A stretch of DNA of 10,991 bases from positions 1 through 10,991 of the forward strand of contig WRMR01000123.1 of NCBI GenBank assembly GCA_009776995.1, written 5' to 3'. Both the position numbers and the translations under genes were made by a program. The DNA comes from Planctomycetaceae bacterium. GTDB lineage: Bacteria; Planctomycetota; Planctomycetia; Pirellulales; Thermoguttaceae. Under the pieces are notes generated by a model. That model saw only the letters and a program-made list of their open reading frames with translations. It ran no database searches and had not been told where the DNA came from. Positions 1 through 7,700 of the stretch are shown piece by piece (positions within the stretch are counted from its first letter, which is position 1; each line of letters begins with the position of its first letter).

Positions 1-1
1 A

Positions 2-520
2 ACCGTGGAATTCAACAAAATATTAGGGAATAAATTCCTGATTGTCCCATCCGGCCTGGAACATGCCCTCGAAACCAAAGACGGTGCCTTGATGACGGCC
101 CACCTGTTCAACGAACTGGCCGACAAAGCGGCGGAACAGGGGATGCTCGTCGGCTATCACGCACACGGCGGCGACGTGAAAAAAATTGATGACACGACGC
201 CGTGGGATCGTTTCTTTTCACAAACCAAAAAGGAAGTCGTCATGCAGGTGGACACGGGCAACTGTCGTGGCGGTGGTGCCGATCCGGTCGAATTGATCAA
301 ACGTTACCCGGGGCGAGCAACGACCGTCCACTTGAAAACCTTCGGCGGCGGACGCGATACGGCCATTGGCGACGACAAAGAGGATTGGCCTGCCGTTTTT
401 GAAGCCTGTGAAACCGTCGGCGGTACGGAGTGGTATATTGTCGAGCACGAAACCGGTGCCAATCCGTTTGAGTCCATCAAGGGTTGTTTCGAAGGTCTCA
501 GAAAACTTGGCAAAGTGTAA
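2..520 (+). CDS. Sugar phosphate isomerase/epimerase, xylose isomerase-like TIM barrel (5' partial)
   Basis: This is the C-terminal part of a xylose-isomerase-like TIM-barrel protein, the family that includes ketose 3-epimerases and inosose dehydratase-like enzymes. The frame is open to the window edge, and a GTG at base 5 is probably internal: family members usually have about 260-290 residues and only about 171 are seen, beginning near the mid-barrel strand LGNKFLIVP. Visible motifs, numbered from the GTG, are YHAHGGD at 51-57 (the usual YHxH strand), QVDTGN at 81-86 with likely metal ligand D83, VHLK with H109, and VEHE with E147. D, H and E fit the divalent metal site of the family; the first glutamate would lie upstream of the window. 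It has no signal peptide in the visible part. The substrate cannot be told from sequence. The next gene on this strand starts 195 bp downstream, so co-transcription is uncertain. Confidence 0.85.
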   Translation, partial: TVEFNKILGNKFLIVPSGLEHALETKDGALMTAHLFNELADKAAEQGMLVGYHAHGGDVKKIDDTTPWDRFFSQTKKEVVMQVDTGNCRGGGADPVELIKRYPGRATTVHLKTFGGGRDTAIGDDKEDWPAVFEACETVGGTEWYIVEHETGANPFESIKGCFEGLRKLGKV

Positions 521-701
521 GGTTTTTGCCGAAAACCGATATCCAATCCGAGTCCGGAGCGTCAGCGTACCTGTCGTGTCCCCGGTGTTCTTGGAGATAC
601 TTTTCAAATCATTGATGTCACTTTTCTGAACTGCTTTTCCGGCTTGGTTCGCCAGGCAACTTATTTGTATTGAGCGGTGGAAACAATGTCCTGCCGTGAT
701 T

Positions 702-707
702 GAGGAG
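702..707 (+). promoter_or_regulatory. Shine-Dalgarno site of the CAP-domain gene
   Basis: GAGGAG lies 8 nt before the GTG at 716 but only 2 nt before the in-frame TTG at 710. The spacing selects GTG 716 as the start codon. It also shows that this genome uses Shine-Dalgarno sites for at least some genes. Confidence 0.65.
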
Positions 708-715
708 AATTGAAC

Positions 716-1450
716 GTGAGAAACTATTTTTTCTTGTCGGGTGCGTTGAGTGTCGTGTTCCTTTTGAGTTGGTCTGGCACGGCGGTCTATGCTGACGATG
801 CTGCGGAAAACATCGCAGTCGAACAAACGGAGGAACAAACCGAACCGGATGATGCAACCGATGACACAGTGGCTGTGCCTGACAGCCCGTCCGATGAAGC
901 GGAATCGCATGATTCGCAGGCCGAATCTCCAACCGACGAAGCAAAAACTGATGATGATTCGAAACCTGAACCATCGGCGGAAGAGACGACGAACGAACCT
1001 GAGACTCCGGCCAGCGAGGCCCAATCGGAGGATGCTTCGCTGTCTGAATCCCCCTCCGAGAAAGCTGCGAGTGTTGCCGAAGCGACTCCCAAACCCCTGG
1101 TCATTGACGGCCTTGTCCTGACCGATGCGGAACGCCGCGTTTTTGAATTGACCAATGCCGAACGCCAGAAACGGGGCTTACCCGCACTGCGTTTGGACCG
1201 TCGCCTGATGGAATCCGCACGCCGGCAAGCCAACTGGATGGCACGCACCGGCATTTTTCGGCACGGCAACTCCGGATTTGCCGAGAACATCGCAATGGGG
1301 CAACGTTCCAGCCTTGCAGTCGTTGTCGCCTGGTTGAACTCGGCGGGGCATTTCCGAAACATGATGAACCGCAGTCACGGTGCGATCGGGATCGGTTCCT
1401 ATCGCGGGAAAAACGGTGCCTTGTTCTGGTGCCAGCAATTTTCGCGATAA
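716..1450 (+). CDS. Exported CAP/SCP-domain protein with acidic linker
   Basis: This 244-residue secreted or surface protein has a C-terminal CAP (SCP/PR1-like) domain. Residues 1-26 form a Sec signal peptide with a hydrophobic core and a likely cleavage after AVYA. Residues 27 to about 125 are a low-complexity linker rich in D, E, S, T, P and A, probably disordered. Residues about 135-244 are the CAP domain: it opens with LTDAERRVFELTNAERQKRG (typical helix 1), then FRHGNSGFAENIA with H183 and E190, then WLNSAGHFRNMMN with H212, and ends GALFWCQQFSR. These match the His/Glu cavity residues of bacterial CAP domains. The biochemical role of such bacterial proteins is mostly unknown; cell-envelope or surface functions are usual guesses. 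A TTG at 710 is the alternative start, but the GAGGAG site favours GTG 716. The cdsA-like gene follows after 52 bp and may share its transcript. Confidence 0.9.
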   Translation: MRNYFFLSGALSVVFLLSWSGTAVYADDAAENIAVEQTEEQTEPDDATDDTVAVPDSPSDEAESHDSQAESPTDEAKTDDDSKPEPSAEETTNEPETPASEAQSEDASLSESPSEKAASVAEATPKPLVIDGLVLTDAERRVFELTNAERQKRGLPALRLDRRLMESARRQANWMARTGIFRHGNSGFAENIAMGQRSSLAVVVAWLNSAGHFRNMMNRSHGAIGIGSYRGKNGALFWCQQFSR

Positions 1451-1502
1451 ACCGGGCCGGTGCGAAAAAAACATCTGGCCAAACCTTTCGCCAAGAGGTA
1501 CA

Positions 1503-2744
1503 ATGGGGGGAATTGATAAACGCAATTTTTCCCGGACCAGTGATCAAAAAGTTATGAACGACAACTTTCATACGATTGCACTTCTTGGCGGTGTGTTTCT
1601 GGTGTTGGCCCTGGTAAGCACCGTCATTTACTCCTTGCGTAAACGCCGCGACATGGGTATTGACGCGGCGGTACTCGACACATTTCGTTCACGCATCCTT
1701 GCCTGGTGGTTGCTTTTTGGAATGCTTGCCGGTTCTTTTTTGTTCGGCAACATCATGACCGTTTTGTTGTTCGGCCTGATTTCTTTCTGGGCACTCCGCG
1801 AATACATCACACTGACGCCGATACGACGAGCCGACAACAGCACCTTGTTTTGGGTTTTTTTTCTTTGTATGCCATTGCAATTTCTGCTTGTGGCGATTGA
1901 TCCGACTTGGTTTGCCCGCTATTTCATTGTATCGCCCTACCTGATTTTCTCCATATTCATTCCAGCTTATGCCTTTTTGGTCATCCCGGCTGCCATTGCC
2001 GTTTCCGGCGATGCAAAACATTTTCTCGAACGGATTGCCAAAATCCAGGTCGGCCTCCTGATCTGCGTTTACAGTTTCAGTTTTGCCCCGGCACTGTTGA
2101 CCATGCCTTTCCCCACTCCGGAAACGACCCACGAAGTTGCCGGAGTCATGCAAGGCGGGTTGCTTGACAACGCGGTGGAAAACGCCGTCAAGGCGGCAAC
2201 CGATACTGTGACCGGAATCGCAACCATTCAAGAAAATGATACGGTGACCTCCGCCACTTCGAATTCGCTCCAAGAAACGGGCAATATCACAGTACAGGCG
2301 ACGTCTCAAACGCCGATCAATCATCAGACAGGCCGCGCGTTACGGCTGTTGTTCTTTTTCGTTTTGATCGTCCAGGCGGGTGACGTATTTCAATATTTGT
2401 GGTCACACATCCCACGCCGGCATGTTGTCGCCCCTTCGATCAACAGCACCCGAACCTGGGAAGGTGTGCTGGGCGGTGCGGCAACGAACGCACTTTTTGC
2501 CACCTCACTTTGGAGTGTCACCCCATTTCATGAATGGTGGCAAGCCGCTGTGGGCGGCTTTCTCGTTTCGCTCATGGGATTTGCCGGGAACCTGACCATG
2601 TCGGCCATCAAGCGTGACCGGGGCGTCGATGATTTCGGCAGTCTCATTGAGGGACACAACGGCGTCCTCGACCGCATTGATTCCTTGTGTTTCGCCGCAC
2701 CGGTCTTTTACCATTTCGTCTGGCTTTGTCTGCATACTGCGTGA
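1503..2744 (+). CDS. cdsA: Phosphatidate cytidylyltransferase (CDP-diacylglycerol synthase)
   Basis: This integral membrane enzyme converts phosphatidic acid and CTP to CDP-diacylglycerol, the branch-point precursor of phospholipids. It has several hydrophobic segments. The C-terminal CDP-DAG synthase signature is present (numbering from the ATG at 1554): SAIKRDRGVDDFGSLIEG at 350-367, then H368, then GVLDRIDSLCF at 370-380. STRTWEGVLGG at 298-308 matches the usual SPxKTWEGxxGG block. Two signature positions differ: the usual K-D is D-D at 359-360, and HGG reads HNG at 368-370. A polar stretch rich in T, N, Q and A, about 70 residues long (185-258), sits between two membrane helices where relatives have a short loop. 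Start: ATG 1503 has AAGAGG 4 nt upstream and gives 413 residues. ATG 1554 has no clear ribosome site but would start just before the first membrane helix (396 residues), as in relatives. I chose 1503 on the ribosome site; the choice is open. Confidence 0.87.
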   Translation: MGGIDKRNFSRTSDQKVMNDNFHTIALLGGVFLVLALVSTVIYSLRKRRDMGIDAAVLDTFRSRILAWWLLFGMLAGSFLFGNIMTVLLFGLISFWALREYITLTPIRRADNSTLFWVFFLCMPLQFLLVAIDPTWFARYFIVSPYLIFSIFIPAYAFLVIPAAIAVSGDAKHFLERIAKIQVGLLICVYSFSFAPALLTMPFPTPETTHEVAGVMQGGLLDNAVENAVKAATDTVTGIATIQENDTVTSATSNSLQETGNITVQATSQTPINHQTGRALRLLFFFVLIVQAGDVFQYLWSHIPRRHVVAPSINSTRTWEGVLGGAATNALFATSLWSVTPFHEWWQAAVGGFLVSLMGFAGNLTMSAIKRDRGVDDFGSLIEGHNGVLDRIDSLCFAAPVFYHFVWLCLHTA

Positions 2745-2826
2745 CTGGGATTGTCTCGATGGAATTTTTCATCACAGACCTGTTCTCTTACCCTGTTTTT
2801 TTTCACACAAAGGAGTCGCGCAACAA

Positions 2827-2836
2827 TTCACGTGAA
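2827..2836. repeat. Perfect 10-bp palindrome TTCACGTGAA
   Basis: A short perfect palindrome, the form of a dimeric regulator site, lies 83 bp after the end of cdsA. No promoter is evident beside it, so it may be chance. Confidence 0.3.
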
Positions 2837-2850
2837 CATTTTAATCAGAG

Positions 2851-2870
2851 CCGCGAGAGTCATCGAGCGG
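2851..2870. repeat. Short interspersed palindrome (CCGCGAG...GAGCGG type)
   Basis: CCGC and GCGG ends enclose GAGAGTCATCGA, giving a small bulged hairpin. From memory, CCGCGAGCG-NNN-CGAGCGG sequences are scattered in many planctomycete and verrucomicrobial genomes. A cousin of the same style occurs at 9360-9379. Confidence 0.45.
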
Positions 2871-2881
2871 TCAAAGCGGAG

Positions 2882-2954
2882 CAAAGTGCAAAGTTCAGAG
2901 TGAAGATAAGGAAGCGGAACATTCTGCATTCTGCACTTTGAACTTTGAACTTCT
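2882..2954. repeat. Heptamer repeats arranged as an inverted repeat
   Basis: On the right, CATTCTG, CATTCTG, CACTTTG, AACTTTG and AACTTCT run in 7-bp steps at 2920-2954. On the left, CAAAGTG, CAAAGTT and CAGAGTG at 2882-2902 are the complement of the same series. Left arm 2882-2902 pairs with 2927-2947 over 21 positions with 18 Watson-Crick pairs, one G-T and two mismatches, around a 24-nt loop. It resembles the short heptanucleotide repeats known from cyanobacteria. Confidence 0.7.
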
Positions 2955-3014
2955 TTCGTGCCATTCCGTAGCAAAATTCCCCGCCACGAAACAAAACACC
3001 CTGTGTTGTTTGTG

Positions 3015-3105
3015 TCGCCCTTTCAGGGCGATGGGAAATTTGGTTACCCAGGGCGGCGGCGAGTACGCCTTGCCCTGGGCTATCTTATGTTGTCCTTGCA
3101 GGGCA
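3015..3105. repeat. Three-hairpin palindromic (REP-like) element
   Basis: Hairpin 1: TCGCCCT (3015-3021) pairs with AGGGCGA (3025-3031). Hairpin 2: CCCAGGGC (3047-3054) pairs with GCCCTGGG (3072-3079), with an inner GGCG/CGCC stem at 3058-3061 and 3066-3069. Hairpin 3: TGTCCT (3091-3096) pairs with AGGGCA (3100-3105). The outer hairpins each follow TGT-rich sequence or carry a 3-nt loop, so the element has a rough two-fold symmetry about hairpin 2. No open frame here looks coding. Similar CCCAGGGC...GCCCTGGGCTAT repeats are, from memory, common between genes in Planctomycetota and Verrucomicrobiota. Confidence 0.7.
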
Positions 3106-3195
3106 AATTCCAATCCGTTTTCGTGTTCCCGGTCGGGATTAACACTGTGTGGAGCAAAAAAACAATTCTGTGCCAAAATGGATTTTTTTAACGGC

Positions 3196-3213
3196 GCGGG
3201 TTGACAAACCCGC
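3196..3213. promoter_or_regulatory. Palindrome centred on the gdhA -35 box (candidate operator)
   Basis: GCGGGTT (3196-3202) and AACCCGC (3207-3213) are perfect 7-bp arms around GACA, so the -35 hexamer sits in the middle of the palindrome. A protein binding here would block or assist RNA polymerase. The regulator is unknown. Confidence 0.45.
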
Positions 3214-3228
3214 TCAACTCATTATACT
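3201..3228 (+). promoter_or_regulatory. Sigma-70-type promoter of gdhA
   Basis: TTGACA (3201-3206) and TATACT (3223-3228) are separated by 16 bp. The -35 box is perfect and the -10 box matches five of six. Transcription should start near 3234-3236, leaving a leader of about 90 nt before the gdhA ATG. Confidence 0.75.
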
Positions 3229-3243
3229 ATGCAGTGAAAGTTC

Positions 3244-3301
3244 CCGATAAAATAAGGCGTTCATCGACAACAGGCGTTTTGTCGGTCAATGCCTTTTTTT
3301 T
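3244..3301 (+). promoter_or_regulatory. Candidate transcription attenuator in the gdhA leader
   Basis: Terminator form: the arm at 3255-3270 (AGGCGTTCATCGACAA) pairs with 3279-3294 (TTGTCGGTCAATGCCT). That gives 13 Watson-Crick pairs, two G-U pairs and one mismatch, followed by eight T (3294-3301). This is an intrinsic terminator lying between promoter and gene. Antiterminator form: CCGATAAAA (3244-3252) can pair with TTTTGTCGG (3277-3285) over nine positions with one G-U. That takes up the 3' terminator arm, so the two folds exclude each other. I recognise no known riboswitch class. Alternatively the segment is a short RNA of about 65 nt ending at the terminator, with gdhA expressed by read-through. 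Confidence 0.6.
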
Positions 3302-3323
3302 CAATTCCCAACTGGATGTGTTT

Positions 3324-4667
3324 ATGTCTTACACAATGAAAGTCCTGGAACAGGCCATCAAAAGGAATCCCAACGAACCGGAATTTCATCAGGCCATGAC
3401 CGAAATTCTCACGACGCTGCAATCCTTTGTGGATGCAAATCCGGCGTATGAAAAAGCCGGAATTCTTGAGCGTCTGGTCGAACCTGAACGTGTCATCCAA
3501 TTCCGGGTTCCCTGGATGGACGACAACGAAAAAGTGCAGGTCAACAAAGGCTACCGTGTTCAATTCAACAGCGCGATCGGTCCGTACAAAGGCGGACTGC
3601 GATTTCATCCCAGCGTTTGTTTGAGCATCATCAAGTTTTTGGGCTTTGAGCAGACATTCAAAAATTCCCTGACCGGACTGCCAATCGGCGGCGGAAAAGG
3701 CGGGGCGGATTTTGATCCCAACGGCAAGTCGGATCGGGAAATCATGGTCTTTTGCCAGAGCCTTATGACGGAATTGTTTCGCCATATCGGGGCGGATACG
3801 GATGTGCCAGCCGGTGATATTGGCGTCGGCGGACGCGAGATCAGCTATCTGTTCGGCCAGTACAAAAGAATACGCGGATGCTATGAAAACGGTGTGCTGA
3901 CCGGCAAGGGGATCAGTTACGGCGGTTCGCTCATTCGCCCGGAAGCGACGGGGTTCGGCGCGGTGTACTACACGGCGGAGATGTTCAAACATTTCGGCGA
4001 TGAGATCAAAGGCAAAACCTTTATCCTTTCCGGCTTCGGCAATGTGGCCTGGGGAGCGGCACTGAAAATCACCGAGTTGGGCGGCAAGGTGCTGACACTT
4101 TCCGGTCCGGACGGCTACATCCTCGATGAAAAAGGCGTGAACACGACCGAAAAAATATCCTATATGACCGAAATGCTGGCGAGCCGGAGAAACATCGTCG
4201 AGGATTACGCCAAAAAGTTCGGCGTCCCCTTCTTTGCGGGCCAAAAGCCCTGGAAAGTCAAGGGCGATGTGGTGATGCCCTGTGCCACGCAGAACGAGGT
4301 TCTGATGGCGGACGCGGAGGCCATTGTCGCAAACGGCGCAAAGTATTACGTCGAGGTTTCCAACATGCCGACCTCGAACGAGGCTCTTGAATTTTTGAAA
4401 AAGCACGTCAAAGGCGTTGCTCCGGCAAAGGCCGCCAACGCGGGCGGTGTGGCCGTTTCCGCACTGGAAATGAGCCAGAATTCCATGCGACTGGCGTGGA
4501 CGACCGGCGAAGTGGACGAAAAACTCAAGGTCGTTATGAAAAACATCCACGACGCCTCGGCAACGGCAGCGGCGGAGTACGGCTTGGGCTACGACCTGGT
4601 GGCAGGCGCGAACATCGCCGGCTTCAAGAAAGTTGCCGAAGCAATGTTGCAACAAGGCGTGGTCTGA
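3324..4667 (+). CDS. gdhA: NADP-type glutamate dehydrogenase
   Basis: This soluble enzyme makes glutamate from 2-oxoglutarate and ammonium with NADPH. From the ATG at 3324 the product has 447 residues, the same length as E. coli GdhA, and it aligns with that protein throughout. Motifs: VEPERVIQFRVPW at 52-64, GPYKGGLRFHPS at 86-97, GFEQTFKNSLTGLPIGGGKG at 107-126 with catalytic K125, VPAGDIGVGGRE at 161-172 with D165, GGSLIRPEATGFG at 200-212, Rossmann motif SGFGNVAWGAA at 236-246, and PCATQNE further on. The serine after the second Rossmann strand (VLTLSGPDG) in place of an acidic residue suits NADP(H). The ATG has no clear ribosome site. The frame stays open upstream to 3201, and GTG 3234 falls at the predicted transcription start, but the extra residues have no counterpart in the family. 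Expression is probably controlled by the leader hairpin. Confidence 0.96.
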   Translation: MSYTMKVLEQAIKRNPNEPEFHQAMTEILTTLQSFVDANPAYEKAGILERLVEPERVIQFRVPWMDDNEKVQVNKGYRVQFNSAIGPYKGGLRFHPSVCLSIIKFLGFEQTFKNSLTGLPIGGGKGGADFDPNGKSDREIMVFCQSLMTELFRHIGADTDVPAGDIGVGGREISYLFGQYKRIRGCYENGVLTGKGISYGGSLIRPEATGFGAVYYTAEMFKHFGDEIKGKTFILSGFGNVAWGAALKITELGGKVLTLSGPDGYILDEKGVNTTEKISYMTEMLASRRNIVEDYAKKFGVPFFAGQKPWKVKGDVVMPCATQNEVLMADAEAIVANGAKYYVEVSNMPTSNEALEFLKKHVKGVAPAKAANAGGVAVSALEMSQNSMRLAWTTGEVDEKLKVVMKNIHDASATAAAEYGLGYDLVAGANIAGFKKVAEAMLQQGVV

Positions 4668-4748
4668 TTCCTGGCTTGGCGACCGTATGTGAAATCGTAA
4701 CCATTCATGGGTCTTGTTTCTCACCACGAAGAATTTCAGAGATGAGAT

Positions 4749-4788
4749 CGCAGAGTTTCGAGTGGCTTTTGTCACTCGAAACTCTGCG
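4749..4788. terminator. Bidirectional terminator between gdhA and secA
   Basis: CGCAGAGTTTCGAGTG (4749-4764) and its exact complement (4773-4788) form a 16-bp perfect stem around GCTTTTGT. On the plus strand TTTCGGTTTATTTCTT follows, a broken T-rich tail. On the minus strand the tail is weaker. It sits in the 128-bp gap between two converging genes, just 7 bp beyond the secA stop. Confidence 0.75.
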
Positions 4789-4795
4789 TTTCGGT

Positions 4796-7700
4796 TTATT
4801 TCTTCATGCAGCAATTCTTATATTTCTTCCCGCTTCGACAGGGGCAGGGTTGGTTGCGGCCGATGTCCGGAGCCTTTTTGCGGAACGGTTCCGGCTTCTT
4901 GTTCGCCTGCGTCTGTTCGATGGCGTCCTGCTGCTGGCTGACGATACTCTCGGCGGCGGCAGTATTTGAGACTTCATCGTGCCGTGCCTCGCCTTCCTGC
5001 CAGTTCGAGTTAATCATCTGTTCGTCCATCTGCTCGACACGGAAAATGTAATCGGTCACGCGGTCGAACACCGAGTCCCACATCGCATCGAAAATCCGCA
5101 TTCCTTCGCGCTTGTACTCCACCTTCGGGTCAACCTGGGCGTAACCACGCAATCCGACGCTCGATCGCAAATGATCCATCACGAGCAGGTGATCCTTCCA
5201 CGCCGCGTCGAGAATCTGCAACACAAGCGAGCGTTCCATCTTTCGCATTTCCGGGTTGTACCAGTCCTCGGCAATCGCGTCAAGGTGGTCGTTCACTTCG
5301 CCGGGTTTCCAGAGCGACATGCGCACCGGCGTCATGACATAGTTGTAATCCTCACGCAACTTTTCGCAGAAGGATTCCAGCTTGGGGTTATAGCGATCAA
5401 TCTGCACATAGTTCGCGTCGAGGTCTTCCGCCGAACCGCCCTGGGCTTCCAGCACTTCGAGAAAATCGGTACGCAACTGTCCGCGTTTTTCGGCCAGTCT
5501 TTCCTCCGTATGGGCACTCTTTTTGTTGAGCAGGTCGCGGATTTCGTCCCGCTGCATGTTCTTGAGGTCTTCGAGATCAACCTGCACACCGAATCGTTGC
5601 GAAGCCCATGCGGCCAACCTTTCGCGGTCGTAACGTCTGACTCCGTTGGCGTCCCGCACGGTAAAATGCACAAGTCCCGTATAAACCGGGAATTGCAGTT
5701 CCTTATCGTGGTAATGGTCATGCACCATCGTGTACAGCATTTGCTGAAACGACTTTGCGTCGGTGTCGGCGTACTCGTTCGGGTCGAGTTGCAACCCGAA
5801 TTTCGCCTTGATCCACTGACAGGCCGAAATGACGCCGAAATTCGGGTCGAGCAATGGTGATCCCTGAGACAAATCAACCTTTCCGGTGGCCTCGCGTGCC
5901 CGTTCGATCAGATGATCATCGACTTCATCGCGGCCAATCTGCTGCAAGTCACGGTCACGGACCGCCAGCTTCCAACGCGTGTTGACATCCTTCGCCAACG
6001 CCTGCCAGTTCCATTCCGATTCTTCGACATCCTTCGAAAGGTGCTTTTCGATTTCGTCCAGCACGCGCATTTCCGCCTGGCGGCTCGCTTCCTCATGGGC
6101 ATATTCATCCGCCTGTTCAAAGTTCATTCCGCGGAACTCGCGCGGCTCAAATTCCATCATCAGCCGGTTGCCCGCCCACGCAGCAAACGATGCCGCCCCG
6201 TAATCCCGGTCGAGAAAACGCCCGATCGACAAGTCGATCTGCTTGTCGATCATTTCCAGGATCATTTGCTTGCAGTTGGCCCCGTCGAGAATCCGCTGCC
6301 GGTAGCCATACACTTTTTTCCGCTGGTAGTCCATGACCTCGTCGTATTCGAGCAGGCTTTTGCGAACGTCGAAGTTGCGTTCCTCAACCTTTTTCTGCGC
6401 CCCTTCGATGCGGCGGCTGACCATGCGGCTTTCAATCGGCTGACCTTCTTCCATGCCGAGCCGCCCAAGCATGTTTTTGACCCATTCGCCCGCAAAAATC
6501 CGCATGAGATCATCTTCCAGCGAAAGAAAAAAGCGGCTGCTGCCCGGGTCGCCCTGGCGACCGCAACGTCCGCGAAGCTGCAAGTCGATGCGGCGGGCCT
6601 CGTGACGCTCGGAGCCGATGATGTGTAGCCCGCCCATCTGCCGGACAACTTGTCCTTCGGCTTTCATCTGCTCGCGTTGCTCGATTTCATCGACGAGTTG
6701 GTTCCACACTTCGCGCGGCACGTCGAGCCGTGTTGGATATTTCTCCTGCAAAATGCCCCAGGCAAGTGCCTCCGGGTTACCGCCGAGAATAATGTCCGTC
6801 CCGCGACCGGCCATGTTCGTTGCAATGGTCACGGCACCGAGCCGCCCCGCCTGGGCGACAATTTCCGCCTCACGCTGGTGCTGTTTCGCGTTGAGAACCT
6901 GGTGCTTGATACCCTTGCGGTCGAGCAACCCGGAAATCAGTTCACTGCGTTCAATGGACACGGTCCCGACGAGAATGGGACGGCCTTTGTGTTCAATCGC
7001 GTCGATTTTGTCCTTGGGAATGACCTGCGATTCGCGGCTGCCTTTCGGCTGAAACTCGACTTGCGCATCATCTTCTTTGACAATCGTGCCATACACTTCG
7101 CGGTTGCCTTTGTCAAATTCGAGTACGTCCCACTTGTTCAAACGCTCGACCTCATTGACGATGGCCTGATATTTCTCCCGTTCCGTCCGGTAAATCTGAT
7201 CAACGAAGTTCTTGCGTTTCAATTCGCGGTTCGGTGGAATGGCGATCACGTCGAGTTTGTAGATTTTGAAGAATTCGGACGCTTCCGTCATGGCCGTCCC
7301 GGTCATGCCCGCGAGCTTGTCATACAATTTGAAATAATTTTGTAACGTGATCGTCGCCAGCGTTTGCGTTTCCTCTTTGACACGCACGCCTTCCTTTGCC
7401 TCAACTGCCTGATGCAAACCGTCGCTCCACTGGCGGCCTTCCATCAAACGCCCGGTAAATTCATCGACAATGATGATTTCACCGTTCTTTACGACATAGT
7501 TGACGTCACGCTTGTAAAGGTTATGCGCCTTCAGCGCGTTGTCGATCATGTGCGGCCATTCCATGTTTCCGGCAGTATAAAAACTTTCGACCCCGGCCAG
7601 TTGCTCCGCGCGTCGCACCCCGGTATCGGTCAGATTGGCCGTGTGATCCTTTTCATTGACCTCAAAATCGCTGCCTTTGTGCAGTTGCCTCGCGATTTTG

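Noticed and set aside
521..537. Hairpin GGTTTT/AAAACC right after the epimerase stop
   Set aside because: The stem is six pairs, mostly A-T, with no T tract, so a terminator is not supported.
644..671. Promoter for the CAP gene (TTGGTT-N16-TGTATT)
   Set aside because: Matches to consensus are poor in both boxes; no better candidate was found.
218..1024. 268-residue open frame on the minus strand
   Set aside because: It lies opposite the epimerase end and the CAP linker; its R/F-rich composition is the mirror of the acidic linker, and it has no domain or ribosome site.
2758..2800. Terminator after cdsA ending in eight T (2793-2800)
   Set aside because: Only a 4-bp stem (ACAG/CTGT) can be drawn before the T run, too weak to call.
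3261..4814. 517-residue open frame on the minus strand opposite gdhA
   Set aside because: gdhA on the plus strand is certain by homology; the antisense frame is a codon-bias shadow rich in H, R and C.
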